From NCBI RefSeq assembly GCF_029395495.1, contig NZ_CP113918.1, positions 1,860,001-1,924,000 on the forward strand: 64,000 bases of DNA, in the 5' to 3' direction. The position numbers and the translations under genes were made by a program. The stretch's first letter is position 1. The number at the start of each line of letters is the position of its first letter. This DNA is from Bifidobacterium sp. ESL0769 (lineage in GTDB: Bacteria > Actinomycetota > Actinomycetes > Actinomycetales > Bifidobacteriaceae). The notes beneath the pieces are model-generated. The model did not search any database, had not been told where the DNA came from, and was given only the letters and a program-made list of their open reading frames with translations. Shown here piece after piece: positions 27,211 to 37,978 of this stretch.

Positions 27211-27933
27211 TCATTTCTGGGAAACGGTTGTTTTGACCTTGCCGGGGACGCCGGCGTAAATGTACATTTTGTTTGGAGCCATCTGCTGGTCGCGGCCGTC
27301 GTCGGGGTGACGCTGCTCCTCGCGCTCGGCGATGCGCTTCATGCCATGACGATCGTAGAAGCTGACGTCGCAATCCGAATCGGTGTGCAGATAGAACATC
27401 GGCTCATGGAAGCGCTCGAAATATTCCATGGTGCGCTTCCACAGCTCGCCACCGACGCCTTGGCCGCGGGAAGCCGAGGACACCAGGAAAAGTTCGACTT
27501 CGGCGGGCGCCTTGTCGTTGATGCCGGTCTGGCGCTCCATGCGCCGTTCGATCTCGAAACCAAGTTCGAGGTCCGCGAGCGCCTTGTGCCCGGCCGGAGT
27601 CGAATTGAGCCGTTCGTCGATTTTCGCCATTTCCTCGGCAACATTGCCGAACATCACCGGCTGACCAACGACGCGCGAAAGCACGACGCCCATGAACTCA
27701 CCGTTTTTATGGGCAATCTCGCCGCGAGTGGCAGGCTCGATATAGTGCAAAACGAAATGATAGGAAAGCAGCATCGAAAGCTTTTTGTCGCCACGCAGAA
27801 GGGCATAGTCACCCCAGGTCTCATCGAACTGCCGAGTGATGGCTTCGACATCGCTCCAGATCATCGGGGAATAGACCACTCCGATTCCGGCATCGCCTTT
27901 CGCAACATTTTCCATACGTTCGCATCCCTTCAT
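27211..27933 (-). CDS. GNAT-family N-acetyltransferase
   Basis: 240 residues. The acetyl-CoA-binding loop SRGQGVGG (near residue 155) and the later FYDRHGMKR block mark a GNAT fold. Substrate unknown. The longest start (27933) is used; a second ATG at 27915 with AAGGG about 10 bases upstream is an alternative. Confidence 0.8.
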   Translation of the reverse strand: MKGCERMENVAKGDAGIGVVYSPMIWSDVEAITRQFDETWGDYALLRGDKKLSMLLSYHFVLHYIEPATRGEIAHKNGEFMGVVLSRVVGQPVMFGNVAEEMAKIDERLNSTPAGHKALADLELGFEIERRMERQTGINDKAPAEVELFLVSSASRGQGVGGELWKRTMEYFERFHEPMFYLHTDSDCDVSFYDRHGMKRIAEREEQRHPDDGRDQQMAPNKMYIYAGVPGKVKTTVSQK

Positions 27934-28157
27934 AGTTGTTTGCCCTACGCTGTGTGCCGGCCCCTACCGACATAGCGATTCGCCTTCCGGCCAGAAACTC
28001 CAGCCGAAAGCCCAGTCAAAAGTCAAAACCACTACATCATACCCATAGTCCATTACACTGCAAGCCATACACGCGCTATCGGCGGCATTTGAAGCCTGCT
28101 GTTAGATAAACAACGCATAACATACTACCGATAGGTATACATCAATAGCATAAATGC

Positions 28158-31100
28158 CTAGTCCTCGTCGCTGACCACAGGAATTCCCGCGTTCAGTTCC
28201 TTCAAAATCTCCGGCTTGGATTTGGGCTGCGCTTCTATCCCCCGAAGTTCCTCGCTGGCGACGCTAACATAATACAAAGTGGCATCGATACTGTCGAGCG
28301 AAATGTTCTTCATTTGCGCAAACATCAGCCGGTACATGTCGAGCTGGGCCAGTTTCTGGTCGATATCCTCCTGCTTTGTCGGCCTTTTGCCCGTTTTCCA
28401 ATCGACTATCGTGAAACGTTTGCTTGGGTCGTTTTCGTCAAGCCCACCGTAGAACACCGCATCAAGCTTGCCGTTGACAATACGGTTCTGAAGCTCGGGA
28501 ATCGCGACGACAATCTGTTCTTCGGCGGCATATGGGCGTCGGGTTGCCCAACGTCCGTCGACCAGCCGGCGCTGCCATTTGAGAATCTTACGGTCCGTGG
28601 CGGTTTGTCCGGCTTCCGGGTGCTGCTCTGCCTCAACGAGACCGGCGATTAGCGAGGCTCGGGTCTCGGCCTGGCTACTGCCGGCTATCGACGAAACACC
28701 ATCGTCTGTAGGCATATCGACAACTTCATCGACACCGTACGCATCCACAAAGCGCTCGGCCCAAGCATGGAAACGGGTGCCGGCTTCAGCGGCAGGCGAG
28801 GCCACGCGAGGAATCGGACGCACAAGGGCACGCCAGTAATTCTCGCTTTCCCGCTTGCTCATATTGCCCGCGCTGGCTTGCAACGAAGTGACGTTTTGCC
28901 GTCTGCTGGCAAGAATCCGCTCGCCGCGGCGACGCACTTTGACGTCGAGGGCATTGGCACTTTCAGTACTCGAAGCGTTCCCGTACAAATCGCTGGAGTC
29001 TTTACCGACCTTGTTCGAGGTGTCATTGAAGGTGTTGCTGTTTTGCCTGATTTCCATCGAGGGCATCAAATCGTCATCGGCCAGCAGCATCTGCGTACGT
29101 TTGGCCAACGATTGACCTTCCGGCAGCTCAGCGGCTATGCGATCCACGGCTTGCCTGACGACATCGTTTCCGTCTCCCTTTAAAGTTTGGGGTTCGTCGC
29201 CACTTGCGACATTATTGCTGTCTCGAGCTTTACTTTCCTCGACCTCCGACACGAGGCGCCCGTGCATTTGCCTGGTCAGCATCGCGGAACGACGCAACCG
29301 ACGCGCCACTGACTCACTCATCGAAGCAGGCCACGGCAGCGTTTCGTCTTCCTTCTGGCTCTCGTCGTCGTCAAGCGGTGCTTGCCATGCTTCCTCGACG
29401 ACGGCCCGCTCGTATTCTTCGGCATGCGAACCAACGAAAAGGCCGTCCGGTTTCGGGGCATTCAGTTCGGATAACGTCTGCGGAACCAGCGGATCGACAG
29501 CCGAAGTATTTCCGGCATCAGTACCAGTATCGCTATCGCCGATTTCCTCAATCGCTGAACTATCGCTTTGTGATATATCGTCGACAGCTACGGTCTTGGT
29601 ATTCGGATTCGTCTGAACTTCATCAGAATCGTTACCGCTCACATCGTCCTCGACCACGACCACATCATCCCTATAGCTCAAAGCATCGTGCACCTCGGTA
29701 TAGAAGTTCGACGGTTTGGAATCGTGACCTGTACCTGCAGCCTCGGGGTCACGCGAAAGTTCGGCGTGACGGCTATAGGTCATCAGCACTTCTTCTCGGG
29801 CGCGCGTCAACGCGACGTAGGCGAGCCGGCGTTCGTCGGCATGCAACCTGCGGCCATACTCTTCCTGCTGAGAAAGATACGTGGCCTCAGCCCCGTCACC
29901 AGATGCAGAAATCCCGTCAATGTCACCGCTTTCACCGTCGCCACCGATGGCATCGAAAGAGCGCATCAGCCCTTCGGACTCATTTGCCGTTCTTTCAACG
30001 CTGGAAAGTTCCCGCAAAGCGCTAAGCGGATCTTCGCCGATCCCAGCATCGTGCGGGAATCGCGGCAAAATATCGGCGTCGGCACGTACCGGAACGGGCA
30101 CGGCGGCCGGATTGTCAAGCCAGGTATTGGCCGTCTCGCGATATTGCGGCGACTGCCAGACGCCGTCGCGCAACCCGCCGATATGGTCCTCGTCCAACTC
30201 GACCTTGAGCCTGTCGCCCTGATTGGAAGGGAAACTCGTGGCTTTCATACCGACGATGGCCACCGAATCCCATTCAAGGCCTTTCGACTGGTGAATGGTC
30301 ATCAGCACCACGTCGACCGGATCGCTCGGGACCGCGGCCATCTCATCGGGAATACTGCTCAGCGAATCCACCCAGGAGACAAACCCGCGCAACGTGGGCG
30401 TGGCGCCTTCCGTGATTTCCTGCGTATAGGTATTGACCAAATCCGCCAAAGCGTTCATCGGCGAGCGCGCCAACGCCGGCTCTACCGGCCTGTCGGACTC
30501 CTGCAACGCAAGCGAGACGACCGTGTCGATATCAAGGTCGAGCGATTCTATTGCCGTTTCGATGATTTCGGTGAGCGAATGGTTCATGACGGCGTTGACC
30601 TGCCGCAAGACCTGCGAGGCGTGGCGGATGGCCGCAAGCCCGGAAGCACTGAAAAGCGAAGCGGTGCGAGGCGAATCCAGCGAAGACTCGAGCTTATCGT
30701 CCATCAGAACGTCAGCAAGGAAGACCATATTGGGCACCTGGTCGCGATACTCGGCGACCAGTTTCGGCTGCTCGCTAGGCTTGGCATCGGCTGGAACAAG
30801 ACCGGCTTCGACCAGCGCACGGAAGCGGTATTCGTCGTTGCGACGGCTGGCAAGCTTAGCCAAAGCGCTCAAATCGCTGCTGCCTAAGCCGAACCGCGGT
30901 GTGGCCAGAAGCCGCATCAGGGCACCGGAATCGGCATGATCGGCGACAACGTGGAGCAAGGCCAGCACGTCGCGGATTTCAGGGCGGTCCAGCAGTGCCG
31001 AATACCCCACGGTCAGCGTGGTCAATCCCGCTTTTTGCAGGCCTTCGGCGAATTGGGGCATGTTCTGCTTGCCTCGGAAGAGAACGGCAACGTGCGGGCG

Positions 31101-32798
31101 AACGTCTTTCTGGTCCGGGTCAGTCGGGGTATGCCTTGCGATGGAAGCCTTGGCGAAACGTGCCACGGCATCGATTTCCTGGCCGAGCGTATCGAAACCG
31201 AGCACGCCCAACGTCCCCTCTTTGGCGTCGTCGATCGTGGTCAACGCCGGCACCGGCACCTCGCGCATTGGCGAGCTTGAGGGAATGCGGTCCGGGGTGC
31301 GCAGCGGCTGGGTCAGGTCGTTGGCGGCCTCCAACACCACGCGGGAGTTGCGGCGGGTGACGCTCAGCGAATAGGGCCTATCAGTTTCATCCATACCGAA
31401 ATCGCGCTGGAACATACGGAAGGCGCCCGGGCTTGCACCACGCCAGGCGTAAATGGACTGGAAGGGGTCGCCCACGGCATTGACCGCGGAACTGGCTGAT
31501 GCCGGGTTTCGTCGCTGAGAATGCGTCGAAGAAAGGCTTCCCTGCGAACCCGAATCACCTATCGTTCCCAACTGAGAATCATCGGGATGGAACAAAGCAG
31601 CAATCAGTGCGGCCTGCGTGGTGGACGTGTCCTGATATTCGTCGAGCAGGACGTGCGTATAGCGATGACGAAGCCGTTCCCCTATCGACGGAAAACGGGT
31701 GATCAGCGCGTAGGCGGCCACCGTGAAATCGTTGAATTCCGCCATATTGAGCTGCTGCTTGCGTTCATGGTATCGCTCGACCAAGGTCAGCAAAATCTCG
31801 CGTTTTTGGGCGACATCGCGCAAACCTGCACTGCGATAGACGGCCAGCTGATGGCACGATTCATGGTATTCGGCGATGCGGTCCGCAAATTGCTCGTCGG
31901 TATCCTTTTTTCTACGTTTCGGCGGCTTGGCTTTAGGCTCATCTTCAGGCACCGTTTCGTCGCCGATGGCGGCATCCATCTGCGCGATGAACGCCTGATC
32001 CCATTGACGGATCCGGGCAATAGCCTCGGGCACGCTGGCGCAATGTTCGCCGATCATCGAGCCGCTGATGGCGTTGGAAAGGCTCAGAACCTTCGAAACA
32101 ATATCCGAAAAACTCCCAAATCCCTGCCCACGCAGGATGTCCATGTTTTCGTCGATGACCGTGACGGCGAGCTGGTGGGCCCCCGCCTCGCTCAACGGCT
32201 GGGTGTTCTGATCGAAGCCGACCAGAAGGCCGTACTGACGCACGATGGACTGGAAGAACGCGTCGTAGGTGGAAACCTGCGGCTTGAGGAAAACATTGAC
32301 ACGACGCGGATTGCCGGCTACATTCGTACCAGCGATATTCGCATCGAGTTCGGCCATTCGGGCGTTTTCGGCCACAGCGCTCGATACGCGGCTTAGGAGC
32401 TCGGAGGCGGCTTTGCGCGTGAATGTCAAACCGAGGATTTTCTCGGGCGGTACACCGACCTTGATCAGGTTGATGATGCGGCGGGTCATGGTGTAGGTCT
32501 TGCCGGACCCGGCACCTGCGACCACCAGCACGTCGGCGTCTTCAGGCGCGTTGATGACTGCGGCCTGCTCGGGGCTGTCGGTCGGAGCTTGATGCGCAAC
32601 GCCGGAATCGCGAGCCGGTTCGTGGATTGATGCCTGCGTTGGCATCGGTGATTTTACAGGGTTCCTGCCAATGCCATCAGTTTTGTTCCCGTTTCCGGCC
32701 ACCTCGTTACCACCACGGTTATCACTATCCGATAACCCCATGCCGACACGTACGCCGTCGATGCCATTGAATCGGGAGAATTTATCGTCATTCGTCAT
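28158..32798 (-). CDS. AdnB-like helicase-nuclease subunit (1546 aa)
   Basis: UvrD/PcrA-type motor with a C-terminal PD-(D/E)XK nuclease; with the preceding gene it forms a double-strand-break end-resection enzyme like mycobacterial AdnAB. Walker A VAGAGSGKTYT (near residue 92), Walker B LLDEYQDTS, the TRAREE motif VI region near residue 1010, and the nuclease residues of AGTRFHAW and VDWKTGKR are visible. At 1546 aa it is longer than the mycobacterial subunits, partly through acidic low-complexity insertions near residues 1050-1200. Start overlaps closely: ATG is 1 base after the previous stop and is preceded by GGAGGGG. Confidence 0.88.
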   Translation of the reverse strand: MTNDDKFSRFNGIDGVRVGMGLSDSDNRGGNEVAGNGNKTDGIGRNPVKSPMPTQASIHEPARDSGVAHQAPTDSPEQAAVINAPEDADVLVVAGAGSGKTYTMTRRIINLIKVGVPPEKILGLTFTRKAASELLSRVSSAVAENARMAELDANIAGTNVAGNPRRVNVFLKPQVSTYDAFFQSIVRQYGLLVGFDQNTQPLSEAGAHQLAVTVIDENMDILRGQGFGSFSDIVSKVLSLSNAISGSMIGEHCASVPEAIARIRQWDQAFIAQMDAAIGDETVPEDEPKAKPPKRRKKDTDEQFADRIAEYHESCHQLAVYRSAGLRDVAQKREILLTLVERYHERKQQLNMAEFNDFTVAAYALITRFPSIGERLRHRYTHVLLDEYQDTSTTQAALIAALFHPDDSQLGTIGDSGSQGSLSSTHSQRRNPASASSAVNAVGDPFQSIYAWRGASPGAFRMFQRDFGMDETDRPYSLSVTRRNSRVVLEAANDLTQPLRTPDRIPSSSPMREVPVPALTTIDDAKEGTLGVLGFDTLGQEIDAVARFAKASIARHTPTDPDQKDVRPHVAVLFRGKQNMPQFAEGLQKAGLTTLTVGYSALLDRPEIRDVLALLHVVADHADSGALMRLLATPRFGLGSSDLSALAKLASRRNDEYRFRALVEAGLVPADAKPSEQPKLVAEYRDQVPNMVFLADVLMDDKLESSLDSPRTASLFSASGLAAIRHASQVLRQVNAVMNHSLTEIIETAIESLDLDIDTVVSLALQESDRPVEPALARSPMNALADLVNTYTQEITEGATPTLRGFVSWVDSLSSIPDEMAAVPSDPVDVVLMTIHQSKGLEWDSVAIVGMKATSFPSNQGDRLKVELDEDHIGGLRDGVWQSPQYRETANTWLDNPAAVPVPVRADADILPRFPHDAGIGEDPLSALRELSSVERTANESEGLMRSFDAIGGDGESGDIDGISASGDGAEATYLSQQEEYGRRLHADERRLAYVALTRAREEVLMTYSRHAELSRDPEAAGTGHDSKPSNFYTEVHDALSYRDDVVVVEDDVSGNDSDEVQTNPNTKTVAVDDISQSDSSAIEEIGDSDTGTDAGNTSAVDPLVPQTLSELNAPKPDGLFVGSHAEEYERAVVEEAWQAPLDDDESQKEDETLPWPASMSESVARRLRRSAMLTRQMHGRLVSEVEESKARDSNNVASGDEPQTLKGDGNDVVRQAVDRIAAELPEGQSLAKRTQMLLADDDLMPSMEIRQNSNTFNDTSNKVGKDSSDLYGNASSTESANALDVKVRRRGERILASRRQNVTSLQASAGNMSKRESENYWRALVRPIPRVASPAAEAGTRFHAWAERFVDAYGVDEVVDMPTDDGVSSIAGSSQAETRASLIAGLVEAEQHPEAGQTATDRKILKWQRRLVDGRWATRRPYAAEEQIVVAIPELQNRIVNGKLDAVFYGGLDENDPSKRFTIVDWKTGKRPTKQEDIDQKLAQLDMYRLMFAQMKNISLDSIDATLYYVSVASEELRGIEAQPKSKPEILKELNAGIPVVSDED

Positions 32799-32799
32799 T

Positions 32800-35700
32800 T
32801 CAGCCCCTCCTGACTTCGTAGACCGTATCCACTTCGCCGGCGCAGGCCGGGCATACCGTTTTCATCCTGCACCACGCTACGTGGTCGGGTTGCGGACGGG
32901 CGGCCAAAACGCTGGAACGCGAGGCCGCGGCGGCATAGAAGATACGCGAAATCATGGTCAACGCCCACACTGCCTGGGTGCCGCGCAACGAAAGGAACTG
33001 CTGCCAGGCATGAGCGCTTACACCCGCTGGCGCTTCGGCTGGCAGGTCAGGCAAATCAGCAAGTTTTTGCAAATCGGAATAGTGACTGCGAGGCGTAAAA
33101 CCGGTACTGTTCAACGCACCGGCATAAAAAAGCGGCGGCTGGAAAAGCGTTTCCGGAACCCGATAACCAAGTGCTGGAGCCGTGGCGGAATCCACATCGA
33201 ACAGGGCGCTTTGAGTGATATCGGGCATGACTTTGAGCGCTTCGGCACCATGCAATCCGGCATTGGGCAGAACCGCGGAAGTGCCGATTCCATCACCGTT
33301 CTCATCCGGTCGATTCGCCTCGGGGAAGGCAAGGCCAAGCTGATAGCAGACCAGCTGCAGGTCGTTGAACATCTGCTTGCCGTTATGCGCATGTCCGGTT
33401 TTCCAATCGATCAGACGCACGTGCTGCTTGCCATCGCCCAGATCCCGCCATTCCATGCGGTCGATACGCCCGGTCAAACGTATCTGCAAATCAAGGCTTA
33501 TACCTTCCGGCCATCCGCCATTGAGCACACCCATGATGGCAACCAGCTCATTTGTTCCAATCGGATCGATGCCGTCGATGGCGTTATAGGCCGCGCGAAT
33601 ATCGTCCAGACCGAATTTTGCCGCGAATTCATACTCGCTATCGGCACGTTGCAAGCGACCTACGGCAAAGTTCTTGAGATTTCCGTAGGGATAATCCTTA
33701 TCGTTTGAGGTCACGAAGTAGGTCGCGATATCGGTAAGCGTCTGCTGCGCGCCTTCGTCCTTGCTTTCGGCACGATAACGCTGTTCGGGATCGTCAATCG
33801 CGTCAGGGTCATCGGCAAGCTCGTGGTACATATCCATCATCTGAACGGAAATTGCTGCTATACGCTCGTCTTCGGAACTGCCTGCCATGAAATCGGGGGC
33901 ATCCAAGCCCGCCTCGCTGGCAAGCTGGGCGACCTTGTGAATCAACGTTCCGAAACTCGTAGCCGCATTTGACGGACGCGGGCCGGCGAACTGGCTTTCC
34001 AACATCCAGCAGACCGGGCAGGCCCAGATGCGGTCGACCTGCGAGGGCGAAAGCGTTACCGTTGGAACCGAAGACGATGGCCCATTGCCTTGTGGGGCGC
34101 TCTTCAAGGCTTGCGAACTCGGCACAACCGATGTCGAAATCGATTCATCACGATGTGACGATCCCTGGGCACTTACATTCTGCATAGCTCGGGATTGCAC
34201 ACTGGTTTCGTCTTGTACATCCCCCGGTCTTGCACCAGTTTTGTCTTGCGTATCGAAGGTATACGGCCAACTATTGGGATTGGCCGCCTCGAGTCCGACA
34301 TCGTCAAGCAGCGCCAGCGACACGGCAGCGTCGCGAACACGCGCGGAAGATTCAGCATCAAGTCCGACAGCCGAATGTGAGGAATTGTTTTCGACACCGG
34401 CAACACCAGCCATATCCTCATTCTTGTCGACCTCACCACCAGCAGCTCGAGTGGTTTTACCCTTCCCACTTTCGCTGCTATCAGCTTGGCGCATCAATTC
34501 GATACGCGAAGCGGTGACGAGCCCGCGCGGGTCGGTATCAAGTCCTGCAAAACGGCCGGAATCCGCCAATTGTGTGTAGTCACGGGTCTGCAAATCAGCA
34601 TCGCGCACGCGGTCGAACCGCTCCGGAACGTAGGTATAGAGAAAATCGGACGGCACGGTGTCATCGCTCAGCACGGCGCTCAATGTCACCTGTTCGCTCG
34701 CCCTCGTCAGAGCCACCAGGAAGCTTTTCTGCTCGGCCGAAAGCACCTGAGCGAGTTCCGGGTCTCCCCCAGCCATACCCGATTCGCGCTCGTCGCGCAT
34801 TCCGTTATGCAATACAATATCGGCAAGGTTTTCGCCACCGAACATGGTGTTGCGAGCGGCGAGATTCGGCCAGACGTCCTGCTGGATCTCGGTAATGAAC
34901 ACGAAACGCCAATGACCACCCGCCGCACCAGCCGGAGTGGTCAGCGTCACCGCCTCATCGATGGGCGCAACCTTCGCCAATGAATCCGCTTCAATGCGCA
35001 TCGAACGCACGCTGGCAATGAAATCCTCGACGCTCTGCTTCGCGCCGGAACCCGAAGCATAGGCGAAAAGCCGCATCATCACGTCAAGCCTGTCGTTGGC
35101 GGCGCGGCCATCGGCGTTGTTCGCGAGCGCCTGAACCTGCCAGGTATTCGCCACATGGCACGCGTCCCAAGCCACGGAAAGCGCATATTGCGGCTCACGG
35201 CTCGGCAAAGCCGACAATCCCTGCTCGACCTGGCTCACCAAGTCCCAGACGTGCGCGAAGGCGCGTACCGAGGCATCACCGCCCACGTTGGAAATCAGCT
35301 CCACTACCTCATCGGCACCCGCATCTTTAGCCTCATCATCGTTGAACGCCAGCAGAATATACATAGCGTCCAGCCCGAAAGGCATTGAATTTTCATCTTT
35401 TTGATTTGCGCCACCCACAAGCGTCTCGTCCACCTCAACGCTGGATGCTGGGCGACGTGTGATCGCCTGCTGCCGCCAAGCCTGCCAAGCGGCATCGATT
35501 TTCGGCAAATTCGCCACAACGTTCGGGGTGCCCGGGGTGTTCTGATTGCTCGTCGTGTCGGCATTATCGGCCTTATCTATATTGCTTGATCCATCCGCTT
35601 CGTCTGGTTTAGCCGTTTCCTCTATCTCACCTGTATTATCGGCCTCGACCACCCTGTCCGTTTCATTTCCGGCAACCTGCGCCAGCGATGCGATGGCTTT

Positions 35701-37527
35701 CATCACCGATTCCACAGGAGCCAAGCGCGCGGGCGAGGACGGGCCGTTAGAGGTTGAAGACGAACGCAGGCTCACCAACGGGCTTTCCAGCACGGTCTGC
35801 ACGCGACTACGCACATACCTTGCAGTTTCGCTCAACGACATATCGGAAGCGTCGATGCCGTCGTGACGCAGTTTCGCCAGCTCCAGCAGCGCAAACAGCC
35901 CTTGTACACTCGGGTCGTCCTTCAGCGGCTTGGTGACCGCGGAATAACGCACCGGCACCCCATCGCTGCGCAGCCGCTCGCCGAAAGCACGCACCGTGTC
36001 ATTGTCGTGGGCGATGACGGCCATGCTGTTCCAATCGCGGCCGGCACCAAGATGCGCTTCCTTGATGCGCCAGACCACATCGTCCAGCTCCTCGCGCGAG
36101 GTACGGTACAGCGCGGTTTTGACACTGCCATCCTGCAATTTAGGATTGTTTGCGTTCAACGTCTCAATTGGTAGGCTTGCAGTCAAACGCGGCAGTTTCC
36201 CGGGACGATTCGGCAATGCTACAGAAGTATCCTCGTTCGCCGCGATGGAAAGCGAGACGCGCGAAGCCAGCAGGTCGAGATATGACGGCGATGTCTCAGA
36301 TTTATCCGATATATCCTCTACCTTACGAATCCGACGAGCTGGCAAGGTCATCAACTCGGCCGAAAGCGGTGGCTGCTGCGCACGTGTGAACAGATATTCC
36401 GGGTAGGACCCGCGGAAGGTCTGCACGGACTCGTCGGGGTTGCCGACCAGCAACAGCTTCACGTCGCGCCGCACCAACGCCTCGAGGAACGATAGCCCCG
36501 CAAGTGTCAAATCCTGAAAGTCATCGACCACCACAAATTTCGGAAGCTCGGCCTCGGCAATCTGTGCGGCCGCCTGCGCGCCTTCAACAAGCAAACGCGA
36601 GGAATCAAGCCGGAACTCCCCCGGATAGGCGTCAATCGTGGCCTGCGCATACTCACGTCGCAGCGCAAATGCGAGCCTCCATTGAACGCCAAGTCGCTCG
36701 ATTCGCAGACTGTACCCTTCACCGGAGTCCTGCGAATCGGCAAGCATCTGGAGAACCTCGTCCTCGCGCTCGGGACCCAAACCAAGCTCATCCATGCGAG
36801 CCAGCATGTCACGCAATTGCATTACAAAAGCGTCGTTGATACCACGAGCAAACAGAACGTCGCTGGAACCGATGCCTTTCGAGGTTGAACGAGGCTGGAC
36901 CTCGAAAGTTGGGCGAACCTGGCCATCGGTACCCGAAACGTTCGCGACTTGCTGACCTGACATGGGCCCGCGCGCCCCGTCATTCGCTCCACGGAGCCTG
37001 CCACCCGTTTCGCTTCCGTCATCGCCATAAACGGTATTCACCCAGTCATCGGCAGCAAAATATTGCCGCATCAACTCGCAGGTATCACATAATTCGCCGC
37101 TTCGGGCATGACCGACATGAACCGCAACCACCTGACGCAACAACGCATCCTGCTCCGCTCCGTTCAACAGTTTCGGCAACGGCTCCTGTCTGTTTTCACG
37201 GACCTCGGAAAGCAGTCGAAACGCAATCGCCGAAAGCGTGGTCACCGGCCGAGCGCTGGAAACGGAACCAACGGCGCGAATGATCCGGTCAGAGAGCTTG
37301 TCTGCCGCCTGACGCCCCGAAACCGCCATGAAAACCTTGGAATCGCCGAATCGCGAAATGCCCTCAAGCGTCGCTGCGAGCGCGAACTCGGTCTTCCCGG
37401 AGCTTGGCGCCCCGGCCACAAGCAATGTGTGTGAGGTCGTCTCGGAGTTATCATCCAGCATCGCTCTTACCGCACACATTGCGGCATTATCGTTGAAATC
37501 CAATACGTCGTTCCCACTCATAGCCAT
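32800..37527 (-). CDS. AdnA/AddB-like helicase-nuclease subunit (1575 aa)
   Basis: Partner subunit. The motor part keeps a P-loop-like GAPSSGKTE (near residue 40) and DDFQD. The C-terminal nuclease block has IDWKTGH and four Cys likely to hold an iron-sulfur cluster: one in ACPVC (near the start of the nuclease domain) and three near the C-terminus (C-X5-C-X2-C). The same arrangement is known in AddB-type nucleases. The gene is immediately upstream of the AdnB-like gene, so the proteins are made together. No strong ribosome binding site is visible; a second ATG lies two codons in. Confidence 0.82.
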   Translation of the reverse strand: MAMSGNDVLDFNDNAAMCAVRAMLDDNSETTSHTLLVAGAPSSGKTEFALAATLEGISRFGDSKVFMAVSGRQAADKLSDRIIRAVGSVSSARPVTTLSAIAFRLLSEVRENRQEPLPKLLNGAEQDALLRQVVAVHVGHARSGELCDTCELMRQYFAADDWVNTVYGDDGSETGGRLRGANDGARGPMSGQQVANVSGTDGQVRPTFEVQPRSTSKGIGSSDVLFARGINDAFVMQLRDMLARMDELGLGPEREDEVLQMLADSQDSGEGYSLRIERLGVQWRLAFALRREYAQATIDAYPGEFRLDSSRLLVEGAQAAAQIAEAELPKFVVVDDFQDLTLAGLSFLEALVRRDVKLLLVGNPDESVQTFRGSYPEYLFTRAQQPPLSAELMTLPARRIRKVEDISDKSETSPSYLDLLASRVSLSIAANEDTSVALPNRPGKLPRLTASLPIETLNANNPKLQDGSVKTALYRTSREELDDVVWRIKEAHLGAGRDWNSMAVIAHDNDTVRAFGERLRSDGVPVRYSAVTKPLKDDPSVQGLFALLELAKLRHDGIDASDMSLSETARYVRSRVQTVLESPLVSLRSSSTSNGPSSPARLAPVESVMKAIASLAQVAGNETDRVVEADNTGEIEETAKPDEADGSSNIDKADNADTTSNQNTPGTPNVVANLPKIDAAWQAWRQQAITRRPASSVEVDETLVGGANQKDENSMPFGLDAMYILLAFNDDEAKDAGADEVVELISNVGGDASVRAFAHVWDLVSQVEQGLSALPSREPQYALSVAWDACHVANTWQVQALANNADGRAANDRLDVMMRLFAYASGSGAKQSVEDFIASVRSMRIEADSLAKVAPIDEAVTLTTPAGAAGGHWRFVFITEIQQDVWPNLAARNTMFGGENLADIVLHNGMRDERESGMAGGDPELAQVLSAEQKSFLVALTRASEQVTLSAVLSDDTVPSDFLYTYVPERFDRVRDADLQTRDYTQLADSGRFAGLDTDPRGLVTASRIELMRQADSSESGKGKTTRAAGGEVDKNEDMAGVAGVENNSSHSAVGLDAESSARVRDAAVSLALLDDVGLEAANPNSWPYTFDTQDKTGARPGDVQDETSVQSRAMQNVSAQGSSHRDESISTSVVPSSQALKSAPQGNGPSSSVPTVTLSPSQVDRIWACPVCWMLESQFAGPRPSNAATSFGTLIHKVAQLASEAGLDAPDFMAGSSEDERIAAISVQMMDMYHELADDPDAIDDPEQRYRAESKDEGAQQTLTDIATYFVTSNDKDYPYGNLKNFAVGRLQRADSEYEFAAKFGLDDIRAAYNAIDGIDPIGTNELVAIMGVLNGGWPEGISLDLQIRLTGRIDRMEWRDLGDGKQHVRLIDWKTGHAHNGKQMFNDLQLVCYQLGLAFPEANRPDENGDGIGTSAVLPNAGLHGAEALKVMPDITQSALFDVDSATAPALGYRVPETLFQPPLFYAGALNSTGFTPRSHYSDLQKLADLPDLPAEAPAGVSAHAWQQFLSLRGTQAVWALTMISRIFYAAAASRSSVLAARPQPDHVAWCRMKTVCPACAGEVDTVYEVRRG

Positions 37528-37657
37528 AGTTCAAAGTCTAAAGGCCGGTGTGGTCGCATATGTAGGCGTTTATGCGCTAACCCTTAATCCATTGAAACCT
37601 AATCATTGACGCACAAAAGGGAGTTGATCGGGTATCTACATGACCGACTTGCAACAA

Positions 37658-37978
37658 TTAAATGCCATCAAGCTTGTCGGCATGGTCGTTAATCGATTTT
37701 CTGGCCGTATCGACCCAATGCCCCTTCGCGCTGGTGTCGAATTTGCTCGCATAATCATTCCATGCCTGTTTATCCGTTGCCAGGCACTGCTGCTTTTGAT
37801 TGTTCCTGTTCTGTTCGCCGGCCTTTGACAGTTCAGTATGAAACGGCGCGATGACATCGGCAATCATCGTTTTCTCGGCGCTTTTCAGAAGGGAGTTGAA
37901 TTCGTTTTCAGCATCGTCCTTAAGTTTTCCAGCTTCGTCTTTGGCCTGGTCCCATAACTGCCCGATATTGATACTCAA
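37658..37978 (-). CDS. Small helical protein, candidate partner of the lipase (106 aa)
   Basis: Highly charged, predicted all-helical, starting MSINIGQLWDQAKDEAG. No signal or membrane segment. Its ATG overlaps the stop of the preceding gene by 4 bases (ATGA). It resembles WXG100-like or partner proteins of LXG-type toxins in size and composition, but no family is recognised. Third gene of the lipase - helical - helical string. Confidence 0.7.
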   Translation of the reverse strand: MSINIGQLWDQAKDEAGKLKDDAENEFNSLLKSAEKTMIADVIAPFHTELSKAGEQNRNNQKQQCLATDKQAWNDYASKFDTSAKGHWVDTARKSINDHADKLDGI

